Of a stretch of 6,386 nt of DNA, positions 1 through 5,064 are shown piece after piece. The position numbers and the translations under genes are program-made. Source of the stretch: Desulfobacterales bacterium (lineage in GTDB: Bacteria > Desulfobacterota > DSM-4660 > Desulfatiglandales > Desulfatiglandaceae); NCBI GenBank assembly GCA_022013615.1, contig JAKLQB010000271.1, positions 1-6,386 on the forward strand, in the 5' to 3' direction. The notes below the pieces were generated by a model. The model had not been told where the DNA came from, searched no databases, and saw nothing but the letters and a program-made list of their open reading frames with translations. Positions within the stretch are counted from its first letter, which is position 1, and each line of letters starts with the position of its first letter.

Positions 1-469
1 CCTGGAAATCACCCTGATTATCCATCAAGGAACTAAAGTCTGAAAATTTGCCGCCACCTGGCCCCAGGTTGAAATATTTTTCAACAGACTGAAGTTTCTC
101 CTTCAGTCCCTCAGCGGTTTCCTGAAAGTCGGAGTCCACAAAAACAAGTTTGGGTTCACAATCATTCAGGTTATACCCCACCTCGTCAGCAGAAAGTCTC
201 CAGTTAATGGGCAGCATAATAGCTCCGAGGGCAGCAGCACCTCCATAGAGCAGAAAATATTCAAGGCTGTTTTTTCCCAGGGCCCCAATGCGGTCTCCCT
301 TTTTGATCCCCGCCTTCTGAAGACCAAAGGCCAGACGATCTACCTTTTCCTTGTATTGTGAAAAGGTCAGGGTCCGGTTATCATCCACCTCAAACCATGC
401 CTCTTTTTCTTTAAACGAGACGGCATTGCGATTTATGAGATCATAAAACGTAAAATCATAGAGTCCCAT
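1..469 (-). CDS. AMP-forming acyl-CoA synthetase/ligase, N-terminal part (runs off the left edge)
   Basis: Reading the minus strand from the ATG at 469-467 gives 156 uninterrupted codons to the window edge, beginning MGLYDFTFYDLINRN. The pattern is the N-terminal subdomain of the adenylate-forming (AMP-binding, ANL) superfamily: LTFSQYKEKVDRLAFGLQ around residues 34-51, a KKGDRIGALGKNSLEYF segment around 56-72, and the hallmark AIMLPINWRLSADEVGYNL around 83-101, then PKLVFVD. The P-loop and the adenylate-binding core would lie beyond the window, so catalytic residues cannot be checked. The family activates a carboxylic acid with ATP to an acyl-adenylate and then a CoA thioester in the cytoplasm; chain length or aromatic preference cannot be read from this part. 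GAGGT lies about 8 nt before the ATG. It follows the lipoprotein gene by 78 nt but sits behind a good intrinsic terminator, so it is either read by leak-through or has its own promoter. Family call is firm, substrate unknown. Confidence 0.9.
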   Translation of the reverse strand, partial: MGLYDFTFYDLINRNAVSFKEKEAWFEVDDNRTLTFSQYKEKVDRLAFGLQKAGIKKGDRIGALGKNSLEYFLLYGGAAALGAIMLPINWRLSADEVGYNLNDCEPKLVFVDSDFQETAEGLKEKLQSVEKYFNLGPGGGKFSDFSSLMDNQGDFQ

Positions 470-503
470 GTGAATTACCTCACTATAGAATCATATTCTC
501 CTG

Positions 504-540
504 AAAAAAGTGGGGTCAGGCCTGAAACTGGGCCTGACCC
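504..540 (-). terminator. Intrinsic (Rho-independent) terminator after the lipoprotein gene
   Basis: A perfect 10-bp inverted repeat, GGGTCAGGCC (513-522) and GGCCTGACCC (531-540), encloses an 8-base loop. On the minus strand the GC-rich stem is followed after two bases by a run of six T (504-509). It begins 7 nt after the stop codon of the lipoprotein gene and precedes the ligase ATG by about 35 nt. On the plus strand no T run follows, so it points one way. It should end most transcription of the liv-lipoprotein unit. Confidence 0.85.
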
Positions 541-547
541 GTTATTA

Positions 548-1150
548 TTAGTCAGTAGGTATTAGAGTCTTATAGGTAACAACCTTGGTTACACCGTCTG
601 CCGAAAAGGTGAATGCACCCTCATCAATCAGAACCGACACCGTAGCCTCAGGCACACCTTTCCACCATTTCTCAAGGGCATCCCACGCGCTCCAGCCTCT
701 CTCCTTCAGCTTATAACCTCCGGTTACGAGCAAACTCAATAACGCCGAACGTACCGTGATAAGGGTGGTGGCCCTCACCTGATCCGTCTTACCTGCCGGA
801 ATCCAATAGGAATCCTGGTTGTTAACGGTTACCAGACTGAAATCCTGATCAAAGGCAACGGTAAACATATATCCTTCCAGCAATATGGGATATGGGTTTG
901 GATTCTCGATATTAAACAAGAAGGTCATGGGTAAAGATGCCCCATGGTCTCCTGCCTCGCCCTTGTCAGGTTTTGTCTTTGCACCATAATACCAGTACCC
1001 GTCGTACTGGGGAACCATAAAAGACTCCAATGTTATCACCGGGTCCTTGAAATTGGTCTCGGTGGGTTTTACCTGTACGCCGGTACAGGAAGCAAGAACC
1101 ACACCAAGGCCAAAAATCAGTGCGGTCATCAAAACCATTTTTTTATTCAT
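548..1150 (-). CDS. LEA14/WHy-like (LEA type 2) lipoprotein
   Basis: A 200-residue protein with a lipoprotein signal: basic MNKK, a hydrophobic stretch at about 5-18, and the lipobox LASC at 19-22, giving Cys22 as the lipidated residue. The next residue is Thr, so there is no Asp+2 inner-membrane retention signal, and an outer-membrane, periplasm-facing location is expected. The body resembles the LEA type 2/WHy beta-sandwich: a strand MTFLFNIENPNPYPILLEGY (75-94) with the NPNPYPI motif (83-89) typical of the family, followed by alternating strands to about 132. Aromatic patches YDGYWYYG (49-56) and KWWKG (161-165) are notable. Start choice: GGAGG at 1158-1162 lies 7 nt before the ATG. It follows livF by 101 nt on the same strand and is closed by the terminator at 504-540, so it is probably the last gene of the liv transcript. 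No biochemical role is established; an envelope or accessory binding role beside the importer is inference. Confidence 0.8.
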   Translation of the reverse strand: MNKKMVLMTALIFGLGVVLASCTGVQVKPTETNFKDPVITLESFMVPQYDGYWYYGAKTKPDKGEAGDHGASLPMTFLFNIENPNPYPILLEGYMFTVAFDQDFSLVTVNNQDSYWIPAGKTDQVRATTLITVRSALLSLLVTGGYKLKERGWSAWDALEKWWKGVPEATVSVLIDEGAFTFSADGVTKVVTYKTLIPTD

Positions 1151-1168
1151 AGTAGAACCTCCATTTTC

Positions 1169-1195
1169 GAATGCGGAATGCGGGATGCGGAATTG
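1169..1195. repeat. GAATGCG heptamer tandem repeat (three units plus a partial)
   Basis: Between the lipoprotein gene and livF the plus strand reads GAATGCG, GAATGCG, GGATGCG, then GAATTG, a period-7 tandem tract starting at 1169. A further GCGAATTC follows at 1211. It lies only 7 nt beyond the ribosome-binding site of the lipoprotein gene, so it would be in that gene's leader. Copy number is low and no function is evident. Confidence 0.6.
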
Positions 1196-1251
1196 AAAAC
1201 ATCATCAACTGCGAATTCTGCGCCCCTCTCCGACACGGAATAGGTTACCGG

Positions 1252-2061
1252 TTAACTTAACCACCTTTTTCTTCGCTTGTAGTGTTTTACATCACGAAAG
1301 CTCTTTTTTCCAACCTTTTCGCCCATGCCGAGATAGAAGTCCTTAATATCCTCGTTCTCGCTCAATTTCTCAGAGGTATCATCCATAACTATCCTGCCCG
1401 TCTCCATGACATAGGCATAGGGCGCCACGGTCAGGGCCAGTTTCACATTCTGCTCCACTAAGAGAATGGAAATCCTCTCCTTTTTATTGAGTTTGGTAAG
1501 GATATTAAAGATCTCATGTATGAGCATGGGGGCCAGACCCATGGAGGGTTCATCGAGCAGCACTAATTTCGGCTCAGTCATCAAGGCCCTTCCCACAACC
1601 GCCATCTGCTGTTCACCGCCGCTTATAAACCCGGCGATCTCATCCCGTTTCTCTATGAGCCGGGGGAAGTAATGGTAGACCATGTCCAGGCCTTCTTTCA
1701 CTGAGCCGGTCTTTCTCAGGTGAGCCCCTACCTTGAGATTTTCCTCCACGGTCAGGTGCTCGAACACCCTACGGCCCTCAATAACCTGGATGATTCCCCA
1801 CTTGGCAATATTGGCCGCCTTTTCGTGGTGTATGGGTTTTCCTTCATACTCGATGGCCCCATCCGTCACCTCGCCGTCTTCCACCTTTAACAGGCCGGAG
1901 ATGGACTTCAGGGTAGTGCTTTTCCCGGCGCCGTTTGCGCCAAGAAGAGCCACGATGCCCCCCCGGGGAACCTCGATAGAGACCCCCTTGAGCACCAGTA
2001 TGACTTCATGGTACTTGACCTCAATATTATTTATCTTCAGTATAGCCTCTGCTGCTTCCAA
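1252..2061 (-). CDS. livF: Liv-type ABC transporter ATP-binding protein, LivF-like
   Basis: A 269-residue ABC ATPase of the branched-chain amino acid (HAAT) importer family that would energise the LivHM permease pair from the cytoplasm. Visible motifs: Walker A GANGAGKST (41-49), Q-loop Gln92 followed by the LivF-typical EGRRVFEHLTVEENL (95-109), signature ISGGEQQ (146-152), Walker B LVLLDE (166-171), D-loop SMGLAP (173-178), and LLVEQN (200-205), where the usual H-loop His is Gln as in other LivF proteins. After the normal LivF end (FYLGMGE, about 242-248) there is an extra basic tail ending KHYKRRKRWLS. The start is TTG at 2061-2059: the first codon gives MEAAEAILKINNIEV with the family's normal N-terminus, and GGAGG lies 8 nt upstream. 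It begins 33 nt after the livK stop, so the two are almost surely co-transcribed. The LivF assignment is strong; the transported substrate is not shown by this protein. Confidence 0.93.
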   Translation of the reverse strand: MEAAEAILKINNIEVKYHEVILVLKGVSIEVPRGGIVALLGANGAGKSTTLKSISGLLKVEDGEVTDGAIEYEGKPIHHEKAANIAKWGIIQVIEGRRVFEHLTVEENLKVGAHLRKTGSVKEGLDMVYHYFPRLIEKRDEIAGFISGGEQQMAVVGRALMTEPKLVLLDEPSMGLAPMLIHEIFNILTKLNKKERISILLVEQNVKLALTVAPYAYVMETGRIVMDDTSEKLSENEDIKDFYLGMGEKVGKKSFRDVKHYKRRKRWLS

Positions 2062-2069
2062 AAGCCTAA

Positions 2070-2074
2070 CCTCC
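2070..2074 (-). promoter_or_regulatory. Ribosome-binding site that supports the TTG start of livF
   Basis: The minus strand reads GGAGG here, 8 nt before TTG at 2061-2059. No ATG or GTG is better placed, and the encoded N-terminus matches the family from this codon, so the site decides the start. Confidence 0.75.
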
Positions 2075-2094
2075 AGGGGTGTCGTTTAAGTTTA

Positions 2095-3339
2095 TTACCA
2101 TCCTAACCATTCTTTTTCCCATTTGTCCGGCCAGCGCTTTTTCAGGTCAACGTTCGCCACTTCCTGAAACTTGCCATTTTTCCATTCCTGAACGATGCAG
2201 CCGGTCCCTGGTCGATGATCTGTGGCAGTATAAGTGAGAGGTGCAGCACCAAGGCCAATGTCAAAATTACGCATGGTCTCAAAGCCTTTTTTCATAATGC
2301 CCGGTCCTGTCAGATCACCTGCCTTGTCGGCCCGCCTCATGGCCTCCCAGAGCACCAATGCATCGCCCCAGGCCTGAGGCGTCCTGTTTAGCCTTTTGCT
2401 CACCGGTATTCCAGGGTTATATTTCTTGGCCGATGCAACAACGACGTCCATATTCTTATAATCCTGCCCGAAAAAAGCGACAGGAGTCGCACCCATCACA
2501 CCTTCAGCGGCCTCTCCTGCAAGACGCGGCAGGTTTTCATCAAATCCCCAGTTATTGACGATATGGTCGGCTCCGAGACCAAGGGCGTAAGCATCCCGGA
2601 TAGTGGCCGATACAGACATGGTGGTGTTGCCGTGCCATAGCAGATCGGGTTTAAAATTTTTCAAGGCCATGATCTGGCTCTTGGTGTCCAGGGCAAAGAG
2701 TGACACGTCCTGATCAGGTCCGATTTCGAACCCTAACATAATAGCATGATCCTTTATGGCCTTAATAGGTGCACTGGCGTAAGGTGAAGCAAACATATAA
2801 CAGCAGGCAACCCTCGGTTTTCTCTTTTGGTAGTCGGCTTTTGCGGGCCATTTTTTGTCAAACCAGGCCGTGATGCATGCCCTGGCATTGGTGGAATAGT
2901 CAGTTGAAAAGAAAAGGTTATAAGGTGTTTTCTTGGGATCGGTCAAATGTGCTGAATAGGATGCAGACACATAGGGCATCTCGTCTTTGTTAACTGTGGG
3001 TGATAGGGCCTCGGTGTCTCCGGTCCCCCATCCCAATATTGCAACAGATCCAAGTCTCTTTAGAAGTTTATACTTTGTGATGGCCTCGGGAATACGGTAC
3101 CCATAATCAAACCAGGTGTACTTGACCTTGTTACCGTTGACTCCTCCCTGTTCATTGATGTACTTCCATGCCTCTGCCATGCCAACGGCATAGTCCTTGC
3201 CAACGTCCGAGGTGGCGCCAGTGGTATCCATGATACCACCGAGCTTGATTGTCTTGGCCACTGCAGTCGTGGAGAATCCCACCAGAAATACCACTGCAAG
3301 AAACGGTACAAGAAGCTTTAGAAAATTGCTATTCTTCAT
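2095..3339 (-). CDS. livK: Periplasmic substrate-binding protein of a Liv-type ABC importer
   Basis: A 414-residue type I periplasmic binding protein (Peripla_BP_6/LivK-like), slightly longer than E. coli LivK. It has a Sec signal peptide: MKNSNFLKLL, a hydrophobic core at about 9-22, and a likely signal peptidase I cut after AVA28. The mature start TIKLGGIMDTTGATSDVGKD (30-49) is the usual first strand and ligand-loop region, followed by GMAEAWKYINEQGGVNG (53-69), typical of the family. Further lobes follow (ILGWGTGDTEAL at 101-112, PDLLWHGN at 231-238), then a Trp-rich C-terminus (WPDKWEKEWLGW). It captures solute in the periplasm and delivers it to LivHM. The start is ATG with GGGGG 7 nt upstream. 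Unlike the other genes it has a 463-nt leader gap back to livM, which may let it be expressed separately or in excess. Fold and role are clear. Substrate is open: amino acid, amide or aromatic/short carboxylate, the last favoured weakly by the nearby CoA ligase. Confidence 0.92.
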   Translation of the reverse strand: MKNSNFLKLLVPFLAVVFLVGFSTTAVAKTIKLGGIMDTTGATSDVGKDYAVGMAEAWKYINEQGGVNGNKVKYTWFDYGYRIPEAITKYKLLKRLGSVAILGWGTGDTEALSPTVNKDEMPYVSASYSAHLTDPKKTPYNLFFSTDYSTNARACITAWFDKKWPAKADYQKRKPRVACCYMFASPYASAPIKAIKDHAIMLGFEIGPDQDVSLFALDTKSQIMALKNFKPDLLWHGNTTMSVSATIRDAYALGLGADHIVNNWGFDENLPRLAGEAAEGVMGATPVAFFGQDYKNMDVVVASAKKYNPGIPVSKRLNRTPQAWGDALVLWEAMRRADKAGDLTGPGIMKKGFETMRNFDIGLGAAPLTYTATDHRPGTGCIVQEWKNGKFQEVANVDLKKRWPDKWEKEWLGW

Positions 3340-3431
3340 AAGTTTTCCCCCTTGTTCTTGTTAAAAGCAAATGTTAACTCCAATCATTCATGACAATTAC
3401 TAATGACAATAAATAGATACGAAGAATTTAT

Positions 3432-3442
3432 TCACCTCCTTC
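3432..3442 (-). promoter_or_regulatory. Orphan perfect Shine-Dalgarno sequence without a start codon
   Basis: The minus strand reads GAAGGAGGTGA, which contains the ten bases AAGGAGGTGA complementary to the conserved 16S rRNA 3' end. The following 25 or so bases (AATAAATTCTTCG and on) contain no ATG, GTG or TTG at a usable distance, and livK begins about 92 nt further on with its own ribosome-binding site. It may be the remnant of a lost gene start, a ribosome standby site in the livK leader, or chance. Confidence 0.5.
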
Positions 3443-3451
3443 CTATTGTAG

Positions 3452-3475
3452 TTCAGTAGTTGAGTTGTTGTAACT
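3452..3475. repeat. TTGAGTTG octamer tract, left copy
   Basis: Three period-8 units are visible on the plus strand: TTCAGTAG, TTGAGTTG and the diverged TTGTAACT. The 11 bases TTGAGTTGTTG at 3460-3470 recur exactly at 3603-3613, on the other side of the 131-bp palindrome. Confidence 0.55.
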
Positions 3476-3476
3476 T

Positions 3477-3607
3477 CTCAATAAGTTCGGGCGATCACAG
3501 CCGGATTAATGCCTTGATCGAATTACAATAGCTGTATATCCTTTTGGAGTTTAGGCGTGAGCCTTTTATAAAATCCTTACGGATAAACTCCACCCGAACT
3601 TATTGAG
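3477..3607. repeat. 131-bp palindromic element predicted to fold as a three-way junction
   Basis: A perfect 15-bp terminal inverted repeat, CTCAATAAGTTCGGG (3477-3491) and its complement (3593-3607), bounds the element. Directly against the left arm starts a second inverted pair, CGATCA (3492-3497) with TGATCG (3515-3520). Directly against the right arm ends a third, TGGAGTTTA (3545-3553) with TAAACTCCA (3584-3592), which itself contains two mini-hairpins: AGGC/GCCT around 3553-3564 and ATCC/GGAT around 3573-3584. Single-stranded RNA or DNA of either strand could form a closing stem and two arms with no unpaired bases at two of the junctions. No protein is encoded. It could be a small non-autonomous mobile element, a structured RNA in the livM-livK transcript, or both; the sequence alone does not decide. 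Confidence 0.7.
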
Positions 3608-3618
3608 TTGTTGAGTTG
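3603..3618. repeat. TTGAGTTG octamer tract, right copy
   Basis: Two exact octamers TTGAGTTG stand in tandem on the plus strand, in the same orientation as the copy at 3452-3475. The first five bases overlap the right arm of the 131-bp palindrome. Confidence 0.55.
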
Positions 3619-3712
3619 TTCACCACTTAACCATCTGACCAATATTGTAGCCGTTCACGGGTTCAAAGGTTCGAAGTTCAATGCAAATCCCAACCTTTGA
3701 ACCCTCGTATGT

Positions 3713-3739
3713 GACTCCGCAACGCTGGAGTCTCTTTTT
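3713..3739 (+). terminator. Terminator-like hairpin on the plus strand inside the MITE
   Basis: GACTCC (3713-3718) pairs with GGAGTC (3727-3732) around an 8-base loop, followed on the plus strand by TCTTTTT. The 6-bp stem is short. No plus-strand gene reads into it here, so it is probably just part of the element. Confidence 0.35.
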
Positions 3740-3747
3740 CGATCAAA

Positions 3748-3767
3748 CTGGCCGCTTCGGCGGTCAG
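3748..3767. other. UUCG-tetraloop hairpin inside the MITE
   Basis: CTGGCCGC (3748-3755) and GCGGTCAG (3760-3767) form an 8-bp stem with one G-T wobble around TTCG closed by C-G, the very stable tetraloop when read as plus-strand RNA. On the minus strand, which is the livM transcript, the loop is CGAA and the hairpin lies about 36 nt after the livM stop, followed only by TTTGATC. It could protect the livM 3' end or weakly terminate, but the T run is poor. Confidence 0.5.
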
Positions 3768-3802
3768 AGGCAGCGCTGAACCCGTGAACGCATACCCAAT
3801 AT

Positions 3803-4915
3803 TTAATACGAAAACGGCCACAGGTTAAAGTAGTTTTTGGCCTGCCACCAGCGGTAGGCAAGCCCATTTGGCTCATATATCAAAAAGGCACAGATGGCCA
3901 GACCAAAGGCCATATCTTTTATGTAGGAAAAATTCATGAGCACCTGCGGGAAATATTCGGCAATTGGGAGAACCGCCAACTGGAGGAGTTCCATAATTAC
4001 TACCATGAAGATGGATCCAAAAATAGCCCCCTGGATGGAACCAACACCTCCGATCAGGATAACGCCCACCAGCCACAGGGACCAACTCCACGGAAAATGT
4101 TCCGGGCTCAGGGCCGCCGTGTTGCTGACCCAGAAGGCCCCGGCAACCCCTGCCATAAATCCGGCCACAAAAAATGCAAGCAATTTGTACCAGACAATGT
4201 TGATGCCCAGGGCCTCGGCCGCAATATCATTGTCCCTGATGGCAATCCATGCCCGGCCAGGCTTGGAGCGGATCAGGTTGGCGAAGACAATCACCATCAA
4301 AGTAAGTAATACGGCCATGACGTAATAAATCTGGACGTCGCTTTCAATGACCCAGGGCCCGATCTTTATGGTCCCCGGGGGCAGTGAAAATGCCTGGCCC
4401 CTTCCGCCTATCTGGCTCACATATTGGGTCAGGACAAAATCAACAGTGATGAACTGGGCGCCCATTGTAGTGAGGATCAGATAAAAGCCCTTGACCCTGG
4501 CTGAAGGGAGCCCAAAAAGAACGCTCCACAGGCCAGCAGCGACACCCGCGGCAACGATGCTTATGGGATAGGCAAGCCCCCAGGCCACAATAAACTGTGG
4601 CCATGGGAACTGAAGCACCAGCATGGTGCTCGTATAGGCCCCAACGGCAATAAAGGCGGCATGCCCCAAGGTGAGCAACCCTGTAAAACCGATGAGCAAC
4701 TGGACACCAAGGGCGCCCATGGCAGTGTATCCTACCATGGTTGCCACACTCACCCAGTATTCGCCTTCGGGAGATATGGCAAGCGAGGGGATACCGATAA
4801 AAACAATTGCCAAAAGCAGTATCATTTTACCCTTGATAAACTTCGACTGCCACCAACCCTGATCTTCTACATAATTTTGATGATAATCACCACATGGTAG
4901 CCACACACTGGACAT
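3803..4915 (-). CDS. livM: Liv-type ABC transporter inner-membrane permease, LivM-like
   Basis: A 370-residue polytopic permease. After a hydrophilic N-terminal segment of about 30 residues, hydrophobic segments begin at MILLLAIVFIG (31-41) and continue through about 346. The LivM pattern is clear: VQLLIGFTGLLTLGHAAFIAVGAY (71-94), LPSARVKGFYLILTTMG (136-152), and the cytoplasmic EAA-type coupling loop KPGRAWIAIRDNDIAAEALG (218-237), followed by the membrane segment YKLLAFFVAGFMAGVAGAFW, which contacts the ATPase in this family. WLVGVILIGGVGSIQGAIFG (281-300) is also typical. It pairs with LivH to form the translocation path. ATG start at 4915 with GGAG 9 nt upstream. It lies 149 nt after livH, an intergenic gap filled by tandem repeats. 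The MITE-like insertion begins right at its stop codon (TAA at 3805-3803) without changing the protein. Confidence 0.94.
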   Translation of the reverse strand: MSSVWLPCGDYHQNYVEDQGWWQSKFIKGKMILLLAIVFIGIPSLAISPEGEYWVSVATMVGYTAMGALGVQLLIGFTGLLTLGHAAFIAVGAYTSTMLVLQFPWPQFIVAWGLAYPISIVAAGVAAGLWSVLFGLPSARVKGFYLILTTMGAQFITVDFVLTQYVSQIGGRGQAFSLPPGTIKIGPWVIESDVQIYYVMAVLLTLMVIVFANLIRSKPGRAWIAIRDNDIAAEALGINIVWYKLLAFFVAGFMAGVAGAFWVSNTAALSPEHFPWSWSLWLVGVILIGGVGSIQGAIFGSIFMVVIMELLQLAVLPIAEYFPQVLMNFSYIKDMAFGLAICAFLIYEPNGLAYRWWQAKNYFNLWPFSY

Positions 4916-4931
4916 ATATAGAATCTCCTAA

Positions 4932-4979
4932 CCTAAGTGCCTAAAGTGAACTAAAGTGAACTAAAGTGACTAAAGTTGA
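4932..4979. repeat. CTAAAGTGAA decamer tandem repeat upstream of livM
   Basis: On the plus strand, degenerate units CTAAGTGC, CTAAAGTGAA, CTAAAGTGAA, CTAAAGTGA and CTAAAGTTGAA follow one another, with a main period of 10. The tract starts just upstream of the livM ribosome-binding site, in the leader between livH and livM. No function is evident. Confidence 0.7.
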
Positions 4980-5010
4980 ATTGAGAATAAAGTTCTCTTT
5001 TTTCACTATG

Positions 5011-5059
5011 CTTACTGCCTACTGTTTACTCCCTACTGCTTACTGCCTACTCCCTACTG
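5011..5059. repeat. CYTACTG heptamer array (seven units), downstream of livH
   Basis: Seven consecutive heptamers cover 49 bp on the plus strand: CTTACTG, CCTACTG, TTTACTC, CCTACTG, CTTACTG, CCTACTC, CCTACTG. It ends 5 nt before the livH stop codon region. The same family occurs in inverted orientation at 5967-6008, so livH is bracketed by the two arrays; 5025-5044 matches the complement of 5968-5987 at 19 of 20 positions. Confidence 0.85.
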
Positions 5060-5064
5060 TCCTC

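Larger units (their letters stand above)
3340..3802. other. 463-bp intergenic region between livM and livK, rich in inverted repeats
   Basis: No convincing gene lies here. Reading in the direction of transcription it holds: the MITE-like element (3795-3647) with its two target-site copies, an octamer tract (3618-3603), a 131-bp palindrome (3607-3477), a second octamer tract (3475-3452), an orphan perfect Shine-Dalgarno (3441-3432), a short 8-bp direct repeat ATGACAAT at 3390-3397 and 3403-3410, and finally the livK ribosome-binding site (3351-3347). No clear sigma-70 promoter and no intrinsic terminator with a good T run on the minus strand was seen. The gap is very long for genes of one importer, which suggests later insertion of mobile or structured elements. 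Confidence 0.8.
3639..3803. mobile_element. MITE-like element with 19-bp terminal inverted repeats and 8-bp target duplication (IS66-like ends)
   Basis: The element proper is 3647-3795 (149 bp). Its ends, GTAGCCGTTCACGGGTTCA (3647-3665) and the complement of 3777-3795, GTATGCGTTCACGGGTTCA, match at 17 of 19 positions, 14 of them uninterrupted. Immediately outside both ends stands the same 8-mer, CCAATATT (3639-3646 and 3796-3803), the form expected of a target-site duplication. The IS66 family is known for 8-bp duplications and inverted repeats beginning GTAA, so GTA-starting ends fit a non-autonomous IS66 derivative; this family link is inference. No transposase is encoded. Inside are a further 13-bp inverted repeat (3659-3671 with 3692-3704), a hairpin at 3713-3732 and a UUCG-type hairpin at 3748-3767. 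The right duplication overlaps the last base of the livM stop signal, so livM was left intact. Confidence 0.72.

Noticed and set aside
484..490. TATAGT as a -10 box for the ligase
   Set aside because: No acceptable -35 box at 16-18 nt, and transcription from it would start inside or after the ribosome-binding site.
483..494. Three-codon ORF Met-Ile-Leu with AGGAG before it, just upstream of the ligase
   Set aside because: Attractive as a branched-chain leader peptide, but the ribosome-binding site is only 3 nt from the ATG and three codons are easily chance.
1241..1256. Near-palindrome around TTACCGGTTAAC after the livF stop
   Set aside because: Short, with no T run; not enough for a terminator or operator call.
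3655..3876. 73-codon minus-strand ORF covering the end of livM and the MITE
   Set aside because: It overlaps livM in another frame, has no ribosome-binding site, and its downstream half is simply the MITE sequence read through; no family resemblance was seen.
3936..4325. 129-codon plus-strand ORF opposite livM
   Set aside because: Antisense shadow of livM with no motif and no support for expression; the same holds for the shorter plus-strand ORFs at 944-1243, 1733-2089 and 5620-5931.
4983..5003. GAGAA/TTCTC hairpin followed by T6 on the plus strand, as a terminator
   Set aside because: The stem is only 5 bp and AT-rich, and no plus-strand gene precedes it.
5011..5059. CRISPR array
   Set aside because: Units are 7 bp with no spacers; it is a simple tandem repeat.
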